Shown here: positions 47,832 through 55,709 of the stretch, piece by piece | Position numbering within the stretch: position 1 is the stretch's first letter | Layout of the letters: the number at the start of each line of letters is the position of its first letter | Assembly: GCA_022509085.1 (NCBI GenBank) | Contig: JAFLTW010000005.1 | Location: forward strand, 1 to 64,000 | DNA length: 64,000 nucleotides | Direction: 5' to 3' | Source of the DNA: Muribaculaceae bacterium | Lineage (GTDB): Bacteria; Bacteroidota; Bacteroidia; Bacteroidales; Muribaculaceae | Notes under the pieces: generated by a model | What the model saw: the letters and a program-made list of their open reading frames with translations, nothing else | The model's database searches: none | Told to the model about the DNA's origin: nothing | Translations under genes and position numbers: made by a program

Positions 47832-47876
47832 ATCATAGCTATCTTAGCTATCATAGCTATTTTAGCTATCATAGCT
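47832..47876. repeat. TAGCTA 9-base repeat array B (5 units)
   Basis: Five 9-base units (ATCATAGCT type), pyrimidine-rich between TAGCTA palindromes, so inverted relative to array A. It begins 8 bases after the acyltransferase stop and precedes the lysC promoter. Confidence 0.95.
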
Positions 47877-47933
47877 TCCATAAGTGCGCTTCGCTCCTTT
47901 GACGGTGTATTTTCACACACCGCAATTTTTTTG

Positions 47934-47941
47934 TAACTTTG
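47934..47941 (+). promoter_or_regulatory. -7 box of the lysC operon
   Basis: TAACTTTG, 24 bases before the lysC ATG. The -33 region lacks TTTG at 19-21 bases. Confidence 0.6.
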
Positions 47942-47965
47942 CAAGGACAAAATCTTGAAGTTACA

Positions 47966-49339
47966 ATGAAGGTTTTAAAATTCGGTGGTACGTCTGTCGG
48001 GACTGTCGAAAGTCTCGGCAATGTAAAGAAAATCATAAACAGTCTCGACACACCCGCAGTCGTGGTGGTCTCGGCTCTCGGTGGCCTTACCGATAAACTG
48101 ATTGCTACGGCCTCGCTTGCTGCCTCCGGATGCGATGATTATCGCGTTGAGATGACAAAAATACGCGAACGCCACGATAATGTGATTGAAGGCGTCATAG
48201 CTCCCGAATCAGTCGAGGACTGCAAGGCCAAGGTTCACCCGCTTCTCGACGAATTGGCACGCCTCTATGACGGTGTCAGTCTCATCGGTGATGTCCCCGC
48301 CAAAACCCTCGACGCCATAGTGAGCTTCGGCGAAAGAATCTCCTCCATCATCGTAAATATGATGATTCCGGAGTCTTCCCATCTTAACTCACTTGATATC
48401 ATCAAGACGGAAAAGTGGTTCGGTAAAAATATCGCCGAAGCCAATCTTACCAACCGTAATATCGTTGATAATTTCAAGCCCCAAATGGGTCACCCCATCA
48501 TCGTAGGCGGTTTCATCTCCACTGATAAGGACTCCGGCGAAATAACCAACCTCGGCCGTGGCGGCAGCGACTTCACGGCAGCTCTCATAGCCGCAGCTCT
48601 CGATGCCGATGAACTGGAGATCTGGACCGACGTTGACGGTTTCATGACCTCCGACCCGCGTATCATCCCGGACGCCAGGATTATCCCTATCATGTCTTTC
48701 GTGGAGAGTATGGAGCTCTGCTCTTTCGGGGCGAAGGTTATCTATCCTCCCACTATCTACCCCGTTTTCCATAAGAATATACCTATCAAAATCCTTAATA
48801 CTTTCAATCCGGAAGCCCCGGGAACTCTTATTAAGGATTTCTCGCATAAGGAACTGGCTCACCATGGTCGGGTGCGCGGCCTCTCTGCCCTGAAGGGTGT
48901 GGCCGTGATTAATGTGCACGGGAATGCGGCCCAGAATGTCGCGTCAATCAGCTCACGCACGTTCAACGCACTTGCTAAAAACGGTATCAATGTCTTCCTG
49001 GTCTCGCCCACTGAAGACAACGACTGTTTCTCGTTTGCCCTAAAGGAAGCCGACCTTGATGCGGCTCTGAATATCGTGAAGTCGGAATTCGCTCCGGAGT
49101 TCTCCGCCGGTGATATAGCGGAGATAGATTTCATCAAGGGACTCTCTATCGTAGCAATAGTCGGGGAGGAGATTCTACAGGGTGGCTTTATCTCACCCCG
49201 AATCATCAACACTCTCGAACGTGCCTCCGTCTCTCCGGCGGCCATCTCTGAAGGGGCCTCGAAAACCACGGTAACGTTTGCCGTCCCCGACGAACATACC
49301 AATCTTACTCTCCAATTGATTCATTCCTTATTTTTCTGA
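47966..49339 (+). CDS. lysC: aspartate kinase
   Basis: 457 residues from the ATG at 47966 ([10 protein letters not shown]). Amino-acid kinase domain (1-290): KFGGTSVG substrate loop, [31 protein letters not shown], and [12 protein letters not shown]; two C-terminal ACT domains (about 305-457) for feedback control by lysine and/or threonine. Phosphorylates aspartate for lysine, threonine and methionine. It is monofunctional, with Hom encoded separately. First gene of a plus-strand run; engB starts 4 bases after its stop. Confidence 0.95.
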   Translation: MKVLKFGGTSVGTVESLGNVKKIINSLDTPAVVVVSALGGLTDKLIATASLAASGCDDYRVEMTKIRERHDNVIEGVIAPESVEDCKAKVHPLLDELARLYDGVSLIGDVPAKTLDAIVSFGERISSIIVNMMIPESSHLNSLDIIKTEKWFGKNIAEANLTNRNIVDNFKPQMGHPIIVGGFISTDKDSGEITNLGRGGSDFTAALIAAALDADELEIWTDVDGFMTSDPRIIPDARIIPIMSFVESMELCSFGAKVIYPPTIYPVFHKNIPIKILNTFNPEAPGTLIKDFSHKELAHHGRVRGLSALKGVAVINVHGNAAQNVASISSRTFNALAKNGINVFLVSPTEDNDCFSFALKEADLDAALNIVKSEFAPEFSAGDIAEIDFIKGLSIVAIVGEEILQGGFISPRIINTLERASVSPAAISEGASKTTVTFAVPDEHTNLTLQLIHSLFF

Positions 49340-49343
49340 TACT

Positions 49344-49979
49344 ATGGAAGTTCACAACGCTAAGTTTGAAATCAGCAATGCCGATGTGGCTAAGTGTCCC
49401 GCTCATGGTCGCCCGGAATATGCTTTTATCGGTCGCTCCAATGTCGGTAAGTCTTCTCTGATCAATATGCTCGCCAAGAAGAAGGGTCTGGCCAAGACGT
49501 CCCAGACTCCCGGCAAAACCCTCCTGATCAACCATTTCTCTATCAACGACGGGAAGTGGTACATCGTAGACCTCCCGGGCTACGGCTATGCCTCACGAGG
49601 CATGAAACAACGCGAGGAGATTCGTCACCTAATCGAGTCGTATATTCTTCACAGTGAGGCCATGACGTGTCTTTTCGTGCTGATCGATATCCGCCACGAA
49701 CCCCAGAAGATCGACCTCGATTTTATCGAGTGGTTGGGTGAGAACGGCATCCCGTTCGCTATCGTGTTTACTAAGGCCGATAAACTTTCCAAGTCGGCTG
49801 CCGAGGCGTCTGTCAACCGTTTTAAGGATGCACTGGAGGTCCATTGGGAAATTCTCCCGAAGATGTTTGTCACATCTTCCGAAAAAGGCGCGGGGCGCAC
49901 CGAACTGCTTGACTATATCGATTCCATCAATAAGGATTGCGCAGCCGCTAAGAAACAGGAGGATGAGCCTGAATCTTAA
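49344..49979 (+). CDS. engB: ribosome-biogenesis GTPase EngB/YsxC
   Basis: 211 residues. G1 GRSNVGKS (30-37), G2 TSQTPGKT, G3 DLPGYGYA, G4 TKADKLS and G5 TSSEKGAG. Essential GTPase for large-subunit maturation. The C-terminus ([11 protein letters not shown]) is charged and disordered. Overlaps the following gtrA-family gene by 17 bases. Confidence 0.96.
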   Translation: MEVHNAKFEISNADVAKCPAHGRPEYAFIGRSNVGKSSLINMLAKKKGLAKTSQTPGKTLLINHFSINDGKWYIVDLPGYGYASRGMKQREEIRHLIESYILHSEAMTCLFVLIDIRHEPQKIDLDFIEWLGENGIPFAIVFTKADKLSKSAAEASVNRFKDALEVHWEILPKMFVTSSEKGAGRTELLDYIDSINKDCAAAKKQEDEPES

Positions 49980-50388
49980 AAAACTCATCTTTTCCGATTC
50001 ACGACTTTCGGAAATTATACGTTTCTGCCTCGTTGGCGGCACGGCCACCGTTATCCAGTATGGTGTCTACGTGGTTTTCGTCGACGCTGTCCATGTCAAG
50101 GCTGTGCCCTCTACGCTCATAAGCTATGGCATCAGCTTTATCTTCAATTATTTCCTCTCTTCTTTTTTCACTTTCCACAAAAAACCTTCAGCCCACAACA
50201 TTTTAGGATTTATCGGTAGTCATGCCATCAACATGGGGGTGCAGACGGGGCTCGTGGCCATTTTTAAAGGCATTGTGGGCAACACTCTTGCCCTACTCCC
50301 GGCTCTCGCCATTTGTATACCTCTTAATTATTTGATGGTACGCTACGTTTTCAACCATAATATTTTTAAGCAATGGAAAAGAAATTGA
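49963..50388 (+). CDS. GtrA-family membrane protein
   Basis: 141 residues from the ATG at 49963; a longer in-frame reading starts inside engB and is not a plausible protein. Four hydrophobic segments with the GtrA pattern: [31 protein letters not shown], and a basic C-terminus ([14 protein letters not shown]). GtrA proteins are linked to flipping or transfer of polyprenyl-phosphate-linked sugars. Overlaps both neighbours, so tightly coupled; a polyprenol-phosphate glycosyltransferase is encoded 3 kb away (53540). Confidence 0.88.
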   Translation: MSLNLKKLIFSDSRLSEIIRFCLVGGTATVIQYGVYVVFVDAVHVKAVPSTLISYGISFIFNYFLSSFFTFHKKPSAHNILGFIGSHAINMGVQTGLVAIFKGIVGNTLALLPALAICIPLNYLMVRYVFNHNIFKQWKRN

Positions 50389-50813
50389 TCGCTCTGGCGT
50401 CCGACCATGCCGGTTTCGCCCTTAAAGGTATAGTGAAAGCCCATCTTGAAGGCCTGGGGTATGAGGTCAAGGATTTCGGCACCTTCTCGGAAGCTTCTTG
50501 CGATTACGCCGATTATGCCCATCCTGCTGCCCGTGCCATCGAAAACGGTGAATGCGATTTCGGAATTGCCATGTGTGGCTCGGGCAACGGTATCCAGATG
50601 ACCTTCAACAAGCATCAGCACATCCGTGCGGCTCTTTGCTGGATTCCCGAACTGGCCTCTCTTGCCCGTCAACACAATGATGCGAATGTCCTCGTGCTTC
50701 CGGCCCGTTTTATCTCCGAACATCTCGCTATCGAGACTGTAGATGCCTATCTGGCAGCCGAGTTCGAGGGTGGACGCCATCAAAAGCGTATCGACAAAAT
50801 TCCGGTCGACTGA
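50373..50813 (+). CDS. rpiB: ribose-5-phosphate isomerase B
   Basis: 146 residues of the LacAB/RpiB fold: ALASDHAGFALK (about 7-18), DYADYAHPAA, catalytic Cys in GIAMCGSGNGIQM (about 64-76), RAALCW, and HNDANVLVLPARF. Interconverts ribose-5-phosphate and ribulose-5-phosphate. It overlaps gtrA by 16 bases and folB by one. Confidence 0.94.
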   Translation: MEKKLIALASDHAGFALKGIVKAHLEGLGYEVKDFGTFSEASCDYADYAHPAARAIENGECDFGIAMCGSGNGIQMTFNKHQHIRAALCWIPELASLARQHNDANVLVLPARFISEHLAIETVDAYLAAEFEGGRHQKRIDKIPVD

Positions 50814-51196
50814 TGGATCTCTTTGAAGTCGAACTCTCCGACGTCCATTTTTTTGCCTATCACGGGGTCTATGATTTCGAACGGGTGAAGGGCAACGATT
50901 TCGTGGTCAATATCATGGTGAAATACCCTGCTCCCTCAGCTGAACTCATCAGAGAGGACTGCCTTTCCAATTCCATTTCTTACGTCGACCTGTTCGAGAT
51001 AGCCAAGGAGGAGATGACCACTCCCCGCAACCTTCTGGAGACGGTGTGCGAGGCCATCGTAAGCCGCATCAGGACGGCCTTCCCCCAATGCTGCGAGATT
51101 CACTGCTCTATCACCAAGTGCCGACCTCCAATCCCCGACTTCAACGGCCGCGCCACCGTAACCCTATCTTATATCTCCCCCAACGAGCTAAAATAG
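50813..51196 (+). CDS. folB: dihydroneopterin aldolase
   Basis: 127 residues of the T-fold: VHFFAYHGVYDFE (pterin-site Tyr/His/Gly), DFVVNIMVKY, ISYVDLFEIA, LLETVCEAIVSRI (catalytic Glu region) and the C-terminal KCRPPIPDF. Cleaves dihydroneopterin in folate synthesis. Its ATG shares a base with the rpiB stop. Its last codons and TAG stop lie inside the first unit of repeat array C. Confidence 0.92.
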   Translation: MDLFEVELSDVHFFAYHGVYDFERVKGNDFVVNIMVKYPAPSAELIREDCLSNSISYVDLFEIAKEEMTTPRNLLETVCEAIVSRIRTAFPQCCEIHCSITKCRPPIPDFNGRATVTLSYISPNELK

Positions 51197-51249
51197 CTAT
51201 ATTAGCTATATTAGCTATAATAGCTATAATAGCTAAATTAGCTAAAATA
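51187..51249. repeat. TAGCTA 9-base repeat array C (7 units)
   Basis: Seven 9-base GCTANNNTA units. The first unit supplies the stop codon of folB, so the array abuts or has replaced the original gene end. It lies 23 bases before the four-helix-bundle gene. Confidence 0.95.
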
Positions 51250-51271
51250 CCCACCCTCCCACAAACCTACC

Positions 51272-51823
51272 ATGCAACAACCCGATTTTGCCCGCCAGAA
51301 AACAAGCTATCGGAACCTCAATGTCTATAAGAAAGCCCAGGCCATCTATGACCTGACTTATCTTTTTCTTGAAAACCACATCTCAAAGAAAGACAGAACT
51401 TACGATCAGATGTTGCAGGCAGCTCGTTCCGGCAAACAAAATATTGTTGAGGGAAGGTCAGATGCGGCAATTTCTGCCGAGATGGAAATAAAACTGTTTG
51501 GTGTGGCCCGTGGTAGTCTCCATGAATTATTGAATGACTATGAGGACTATACTCGCACACGGAAAATAACAGTATGGGCACATGATTTTCCCAGGGCTAT
51601 AAAATTAAGAGAGATCTGTAAAAACAATAATGATTCATCATTCTACACTGCTTTATATCCGAGACTTAATGACGAAGAATTTTGTAATATGATGTTGACA
51701 CTGCTCCATCAGGAAATACGGATGCTAGACAGTTTCATAGAATTGATTAAGCAGGATTTTCTCAAAAACGGTGGCATAAAGGAGCAAATGCTAAAGGCAC
51801 GTCTCAAATCCCGAAAACCCTAA
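51272..51823 (+). CDS. four-helix-bundle protein with suffix domain
   Basis: 183 residues, nearly all alpha-helical. N-terminal half (about 12-105) resembles the four-helix-bundle proteins related to 23S rRNA intervening-sequence proteins: YRNLNVYKKAQAIYDLTYLFL, DQMLQAARSGKQNIVEGRSDAA, LFGVARGSLHELLNDYEDY. C-terminal helices (LNDEEFCNMMLTLLHQEIRMLDSFIELIKQDF) fit the four-helix-bundle suffix type. Function unknown. Its DNA is clearly more AT-rich and different in codon use from folB and tpx, and it is flanked by repeat arrays C and D; acquisition or mobility with the repeats is an inference. Confidence 0.8.
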   Translation: MQQPDFARQKTSYRNLNVYKKAQAIYDLTYLFLENHISKKDRTYDQMLQAARSGKQNIVEGRSDAAISAEMEIKLFGVARGSLHELLNDYEDYTRTRKITVWAHDFPRAIKLREICKNNNDSSFYTALYPRLNDEEFCNMMLTLLHQEIRMLDSFIELIKQDFLKNGGIKEQMLKARLKSRKP

Positions 51824-51830
51824 CCCCAAA

Positions 51831-51866
51831 TAGCTAAGATAGCTAAAATAGCTATCCCAGCTATCC
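51831..51866. repeat. TAGCTA 9-base repeat array D (4 units)
   Basis: Four 9-base units, the last two degenerate (TAGCTATCC, CAGCTATCC), starting 7 bases after the four-helix-bundle stop. Confidence 0.9.
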
Positions 51867-51887
51867 CAAAGCCAAAAGCCAAAAGAT

Positions 51888-51925
51888 AAAAAAATGGGGG
51901 CGCGCCAAAGATGGCACGCCCCCAT
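51888..51925 (-). terminator. terminator of tpx
   Basis: Stem ATGGGGGCGCGCC (51894-51906) / GGCACGCCCCCAT (51913-51925) with an A-run at 51888-51894, i.e. Ts on the minus strand, 16 bases past the tpx stop. Similar in composition to the porin terminator near base 200. Confidence 0.85.
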
Positions 51926-51940
51926 TAGGTTGTATAAAAT

Positions 51941-52441
51941 CTATTTCAGTAGGTCAATTGCAAACTGATAGTCCGGCTCTTCCGTAATCTCCTTGCAGAG
52001 CGAAGTGCCCTTGATCTTGCCGTTTTCGTCGATGATGATGAGTCCTCTGGCGTAAAGGCCCCTCATCGGACCATCCGTGATCTCCATGCCGTAATTCGTG
52101 CCGAAGTCGGAGCGGAATCCGGATGCAGGTGCCACATTCTCGATGCCATTGGCTACACAGAATTTCTGAGCAGCAAACGGAAGGTCCATCGATACGCAAA
52201 GAACCACCGTATTTTCCAACTGCGATGCCTCAACATTGAATTTCCTCACCGAGGCCGCACATACCGGCGTGTCAAGACTCGGGAATACGTTCAACACCAC
52301 CCTCTTACCTTTATAGTCGTGCAGACAGATTTCCGTGAGGTCTTTTGCTACAAGGGCAAAGTTGGGTGCGTCATCACCTGCTTTCGGGAACTCGCCATAA
52401 AGATGCATCGGCGCCCCGTTTAATGTAACTGAATTCAACAT
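51941..52441 (-). CDS. tpx: thiol peroxidase (atypical 2-Cys peroxiredoxin)
   Basis: 166 residues from the ATG at 52441; an in-frame reading from 52507 adds 22 charged residues not found in the family. Motifs: GAPMHLYGEFPKAGDDAPNF, peroxidatic cysteine in NVFPSLDTPVCAASVRKFN, resolving cysteine in MDLPFAAQKFCV, and the late RGLYARGLIIID. Reduces hydroperoxides using thioredoxin. Single-gene unit with its own terminator. Confidence 0.95.
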   Translation of the reverse strand: MLNSVTLNGAPMHLYGEFPKAGDDAPNFALVAKDLTEICLHDYKGKRVVLNVFPSLDTPVCAASVRKFNVEASQLENTVVLCVSMDLPFAAQKFCVANGIENVAPASGFRSDFGTNYGMEITDGPMRGLYARGLIIIDENGKIKGTSLCKEITEEPDYQFAIDLLK

Positions 52442-52556
52442 AGTTATTTTCTTGTTTCTTGGTTTGTTGTCTACATTTTTAACATTTTCTTCCTCCCCTT
52501 TGTTCACAAACTTTTACTTTTACTGGCGTGTTATATTTTCATAACTCACTTTAACT

Positions 52557-53474
52557 ATGACTCATTCAGATACCCCTCTTTCATTCAGAAAGATTACCCA
52601 TTCCGATATGCCTCTAATCTGGCAGTTTCTTGAACGAGAAACGGGCCGCACCACCGATTTCTCTTACGCAGGCCTCTTTATGTGGGTCGACCTTTTTAAG
52701 TATGAGTTTGCCGTCTACCGAGATACGCTCTTTATTAAAGGTGTGGTGGAAAACGACCGCTCTATCCCGGCTTTCTCCCTCCCTATAGGTGCCCTCCCCC
52801 TTGCGGAGGCCATTGAGGTACTTAAAGAATATTGCCGCAGCGAGAATATCCCGCTCGAGCTCTCTGCCGTGCCGGAATACGCTATTCCTGCCCTGCAAGC
52901 ACTCACCCCCCGGGGAATCGAACCGCTCTCAGACTGGAGCGACTATCTCTACGATGCGGAGATGCTCGCTACGTTGAAGGGTAAAAAGATGATGAAGAAA
53001 CGCAACCATGTCAACCATTTTATCACCTGCAATCCCGACTGGCTGTTCCTCCCTCTCGATGCCTCCAACGCTGCGGAGGCCCAGACATTCATGGATGTCT
53101 ATGATTCAGAGGCCGACGAAACTTTCATGGCGCGCGAGGAGAGCCGCCTTTCCCGAAAGATGATTGATATGATTGCCGAAGGCGACCCCGTAATGCACGG
53201 CGGTGTCCTCTATGACGCTCCGGGACATATTTGCGCCATCACTATCGGGGATGTCAAGGGCGACACGCTTTACGTCCATATCGAAAAGGCTACGCGTGCC
53301 GTAAGCGGCAGCTATGAAATGATCAATAAGGAATTCGCTTCTCATATCCTTGATGTCCATCCGGAAGTCATGTTCATCAATCGTGAGGATGATTCGGGCG
53401 ATGAGGGTCTCCGAAAGGCGAAGGAATCTTACCATCCGGTCGATCTTTTGAAAAAATTTAATGTCATTTTCTAA
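52557..53474 (+). CDS. DUF2156 protein (GNAT-like, lysyl-phosphatidylglycerol synthase C-terminal type)
   Basis: 305 residues, cytoplasmic, no membrane domain. N-terminal half begins SFRKITHSDMPLIWQFLER; the second half carries the DUF2156 pattern: KGKKMMKKRNHVNHF, GGVLYDAPGHICAITIGDVKGDTLYVHIEKATRAVSGSYEMINKEFA, FINREDDSGDEGLRKAKESYHP. The fold is a double GNAT domain, shared with the catalytic part of MprF. Stand-alone bacterial forms are common in Bacteroidota and uncharacterised; transfer of an aminoacyl or acyl group to a lipid or peptide is inference. Confidence 0.8.
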   Translation: MTHSDTPLSFRKITHSDMPLIWQFLERETGRTTDFSYAGLFMWVDLFKYEFAVYRDTLFIKGVVENDRSIPAFSLPIGALPLAEAIEVLKEYCRSENIPLELSAVPEYAIPALQALTPRGIEPLSDWSDYLYDAEMLATLKGKKMMKKRNHVNHFITCNPDWLFLPLDASNAAEAQTFMDVYDSEADETFMAREESRLSRKMIDMIAEGDPVMHGGVLYDAPGHICAITIGDVKGDTLYVHIEKATRAVSGSYEMINKEFASHILDVHPEVMFINREDDSGDEGLRKAKESYHPVDLLKKFNVIF

Positions 53475-53524
53475 TTATTGTCGGTTTTATTGGGTTCACT
53501 CTCTCTTTGTCTTGAAGTTTTTTG

Positions 53525-53532
53525 TAACTTTG
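53525..53532 (+). promoter_or_regulatory. -7 box immediately before the glycosyltransferase gene
   Basis: TAACTTTG ends only 7 bases before the ATG at 53540, so transcription would start at or within a base or two of the start codon, giving a leaderless or near-leaderless mRNA. No TTTG at the usual -33 distance. Confidence 0.55.
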
Positions 53533-53539
53533 CACCGTT

Positions 53540-54271
53540 ATGAAAGAAGCACTCGTAATCATCCCTACATATAACGAGATTGAAAACATCGCCTCTATCA
53601 TAGATGCGGTGGTGAACCTTCAGGATAATTTCGATATCCTTATTATCGACGACAATTCTCCCGACGGTACGGCGCAAGTGGTGAAAGACAAGATGGCCCA
53701 ATATCCGGGTCGGGTTCACCTGGAGCAGCGTGAGGGCAAACTCGGTCTTGGCACAGCATATATCCATGGCTTTAAGTGGGGTCTCAAGGAAGGATACCTA
53801 TATATTATGGAAATGGACGCCGATTTCTCCCACAATCCCCAGGACCTCCCACGCCTGCTCAACGCATGCAAAGAGGAGGGCGCCGATATGTCGGTGGGCT
53901 CCCGTTACATCACTGGCGTCAATGTCGTCAACTGGCCTATGGGAAGGGTGCTGATGTCATATTTCGCCTCGGCATACGTCCGTTTCGTCACCGGCACTAA
54001 CCTGCGCGACACTACTGCCGGGTTTGTCTGCTATTCCCGTAAGGTGCTCGAGGCCATCAATCTTGACAAAATCCAGTTTAAGGGCTACGCTTTCCAGATC
54101 GAGATGAAGTTTAAGGCTTTCACCAAAAAGTTCAGGATTGTTGAGGTGCCTATCATTTTCATCAACCGCCGGCTCGGCACCTCCAAAATGAATTCCGGAA
54201 TTTTCGGCGAGGCTATGTTTGGCGTTATCAAACTGAAATTGCAGTCCATTTTCTCCAAAAACTGGATCTGA
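53540..54271 (+). CDS. polyprenol-monophosphate mannose synthase-like GT2 glycosyltransferase
   Basis: 243 residues. GT2 fold: VIIPTYNEIENI (about 6-17), IIDDNSPDGTA, EMDADFSHNP (DxD-type metal motif), VGSRYITGVNVVNWP and DTTAGFVCYSRKVLEAI. This matches dolichol/polyprenol-phosphate mannosyltransferases (DPM1-like), which charge a lipid carrier with mannose at the inner membrane face. No C-terminal membrane domain, so it is the soluble type. In Bacteroidota it may feed protein O-glycosylation or envelope glycans. Ends 140 bases before rpsP. Confidence 0.9.
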   Translation: MKEALVIIPTYNEIENIASIIDAVVNLQDNFDILIIDDNSPDGTAQVVKDKMAQYPGRVHLEQREGKLGLGTAYIHGFKWGLKEGYLYIMEMDADFSHNPQDLPRLLNACKEEGADMSVGSRYITGVNVVNWPMGRVLMSYFASAYVRFVTGTNLRDTTAGFVCYSRKVLEAINLDKIQFKGYAFQIEMKFKAFTKKFRIVEVPIIFINRRLGTSKMNSGIFGEAMFGVIKLKLQSIFSKNWI

Positions 54272-54305
54272 CCCTAATTTTTCACCAATTTATCCCCCTC
54301 GGCTC

Positions 54306-54336
54306 TTGGCCGGTTCCATTTTTTTTACTAATTTTG
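54306..54336 (+). promoter_or_regulatory. promoter of rpsP
   Basis: -7 box TAATTTTG (54329-54336), 20 bases from a partial -33 TTG (54306-54308). Leader of about 70 bases. Confidence 0.65.
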
Positions 54337-54411
54337 CAGTCGCATTTCGGGCCGCATACCCGGTTTGCGTGTGTAATTAACTTATAATCTAATCAATAAA
54401 CCGGCAAGTTT

Positions 54412-54960
54412 ATGGCAACAAAAATCAGATTGCAGCGTCATGGCCGTAAAGGCTACGCTTACTATCCTATTGTTATCGCCGACAGCAGGGCACCACGAGA
54501 TGGTAGATTTATTGAGAGGATAGGTTCCTATAATCCGAACACTAATCCTGCTACAATAAGTTTAAACTTCGACCGTGCTTTGTATTGGATTGAAGTCGGC
54601 GCCCAACCTACCGACACCGTTCGCTCTATCCTCTCTAAGGAAGGCGTTATGCTTATGAAGCATCTCCGCGGTGGCGTGAAGAAAGGTGCTTTCTCTGAAG
54701 AAGAAGCCCAGAAGAAATTCGACGCCTGGAAGGCCGAACGCCAGAAGGCTCTCGACTCCAAGAAGGCCAACATCAACGCTAAGAAGGCTGAAGACGTGAA
54801 GGCTCGCCTCGAAGCTGAAATGGCCGTCAATAAAAAGAAGGCTGAGGCCATAGCCCGTAAGAAGGCTGAGGCTATCGCCGCTCAGGAAGCTGAAGCTAAG
54901 GCTGCCTCCGAAGCTGAAAACGCCGAAGAAGCTCCCGCCGAAGAAGCCGCAGCTGAATAA
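54412..54960 (+). CDS. rpsP: 30S ribosomal protein S16 with long C-terminal extension
   Basis: 182 residues. Residues 1-80 are ordinary S16 ([39 protein letters not shown] at 4-42). The remaining ~100 residues are a Lys/Ala/Glu helix-forming extension with repeated KKAEA-type units ending in an acidic [11 protein letters not shown] tail. S16 is about 80-90 residues in most bacteria; extended forms are common in Bacteroidota. The extension has no known function. rimM and trmD do not follow; a terminator-like hairpin and tRNA-Glu do. Confidence 0.95.
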   Translation: MATKIRLQRHGRKGYAYYPIVIADSRAPRDGRFIERIGSYNPNTNPATISLNFDRALYWIEVGAQPTDTVRSILSKEGVMLMKHLRGGVKKGAFSEEEAQKKFDAWKAERQKALDSKKANINAKKAEDVKARLEAEMAVNKKKAEAIARKKAEAIAAQEAEAKAASEAENAEEAPAEEAAAE

Positions 54961-54977
54961 GCAACTTTTTTTGACAG

Positions 54978-55000
54978 AAAATTTGGTTCTTCCAAATTTT
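54978..55000 (+). terminator. stem-loop after rpsP
   Basis: Nine-base AT-rich stem AAAATTTGG (54978-54986) / CCAAATTTT (54992-55000), 18 bases after the rpsP stop. The left arm contains the TTTG used as -33 box of the tRNA-Glu promoter, so terminator and promoter overlap. Confidence 0.55.
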
Positions 55001-55013
55001 TAAACTAACTTTG
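54982..55013 (+). promoter_or_regulatory. promoter of tRNA-Glu
   Basis: -33 TTTG (54982-54985), 20 bases, -7 TAACTTTG (55006-55013). Confidence 0.8.
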
Positions 55014-55065
55014 CACTCAGAAACGGAAGTTCTTCCATCTACAGCCGAATTTCCGTTTTCCTAAC

Positions 55066-55137
55066 GGTCTATTAGTGTAGCGGTTAGCACGCCACCCTCT
55101 CACGGTGGAAACTCGGGTTCGAGTCCCGGATAGACTA
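55066..55137 (+). tRNA. tRNA-Glu (anticodon CTC)
   Basis: 72 bases with full cloverleaf: acceptor GGTCTAT / ATAGACT (G-T closing pair), D stem GTGT/GCAC, anticodon stem CCACC/GGTGG around loop CTCTCAC (anticodon CTC), T arm CGGGTTCGAGTCCCG, discriminator A. CCA is not encoded. Confidence 0.95.
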
Positions 55138-55142
55138 CCCTT

Positions 55143-55170
55143 AAGGTTGCTCCCCAAGCAACCTTTTATT
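55143..55170 (+). terminator. terminator of tRNA-Glu
   Basis: Stem AAGGTTGC (55143-55150) / GCAACCTT (55158-55165) followed by TTATT, six bases after the tRNA. Confidence 0.85.
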
Positions 55171-55215
55171 GTAACCCTTCGTTATATAGATATAACTTTA
55201 AATGCGTTGCCCACT

Positions 55216-55305
55216 ATGAATAATACGGTCAAAACTATCCTCTGGTGCCTCCTCGGCCTTGTTCTGCTCGTCGGTATCGCCTGGGGAATCTTTATGATAA
55301 TGTAA
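55216..55305 (+). CDS. single-helix membrane peptide, 29 residues
   Basis: Short frame encoding MNNTVKTILW followed by an uninterrupted hydrophobic helix (CLLGLVLLVGIAWGIFMIM). A -7-like box (TAACTTTA, 55193-55200) with TTG 21 bases upstream lies just before it, and the RapZ-like gene begins 11 bases after its stop, so it looks like the first cistron of that operon. A longer in-frame reading from 55105 runs through the tRNA and is rejected. No family recognised; evidence is composition and context. Confidence 0.5.
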   Translation: MNNTVKTILWCLLGLVLLVGIAWGIFMIM

Positions 55306-55316
55306 CCCTCCCCTCC

Positions 55317-55709
55317 ATGCTGACTGTCGACGTTATCAGTTTCTCATACAAGAAGGGATATCCCTCTCCCGCTGAAGGCAACGGGGGTGGTTTCGTTTTC
55401 GATTGCAGGTTTCTCCACAATCCGGGACGCTACGAGCAATATAAAACCCTTACCGGCAAGGATCCGGAGGTTATCGATTTTCTGCAAAGTGATTCCAATA
55501 TCGACAATGCCCTCTCTTCTTTCTGGGAAATAATCGACGAGGCTGTCGCCGTATATAAATCGCGGGATTTCACCTCTCTGCAGGTCGCTTTCGGTTGCAC
55601 CGGAGGTCAACACCGCTCTGTCTATGCCGCTGAAGCTACTGCACGCCATATCCTCGATAAGTTTCCTGACGTTGGTGTAAATCTTATCCACCGCGAACAA
55701 GATAAATGA
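55317..55709 (+). CDS. stand-alone RapZ C-terminal-domain protein
   Basis: 130 residues from the ATG at 55317. It matches the C-terminal half of RapZ/YvcJ: VISFSYKKGYP, GGFVFDCRFLHNPGRY, LTGKDPEVIDFL and the signature GCTGGQHRSVYAAE. The N-terminal P-loop kinase domain of RapZ is missing; this is a single-domain protein, not a truncation (it has its own start and good spacing). In E. coli this domain senses GlcN6P and binds the GlmZ/GlmY sRNAs. Here it overlaps a MurU-like gene by four bases (ATGA), suggesting a role in amino-sugar or cell-wall precursor sensing (inference). Confidence 0.88.
   Translation: MLTVDVISFSYKKGYPSPAEGNGGGFVFDCRFLHNPGRYEQYKTLTGKDPEVIDFLQSDSNIDNALSSFWEIIDEAVAVYKSRDFTSLQVAFGCTGGQHRSVYAAEATARHILDKFPDVGVNLIHREQDK

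Noticed and set aside
55105..55215. 66-residue frame starting inside tRNA-Glu
   Set aside because: Its first part is tRNA and terminator; only the last 29 codons look like protein.
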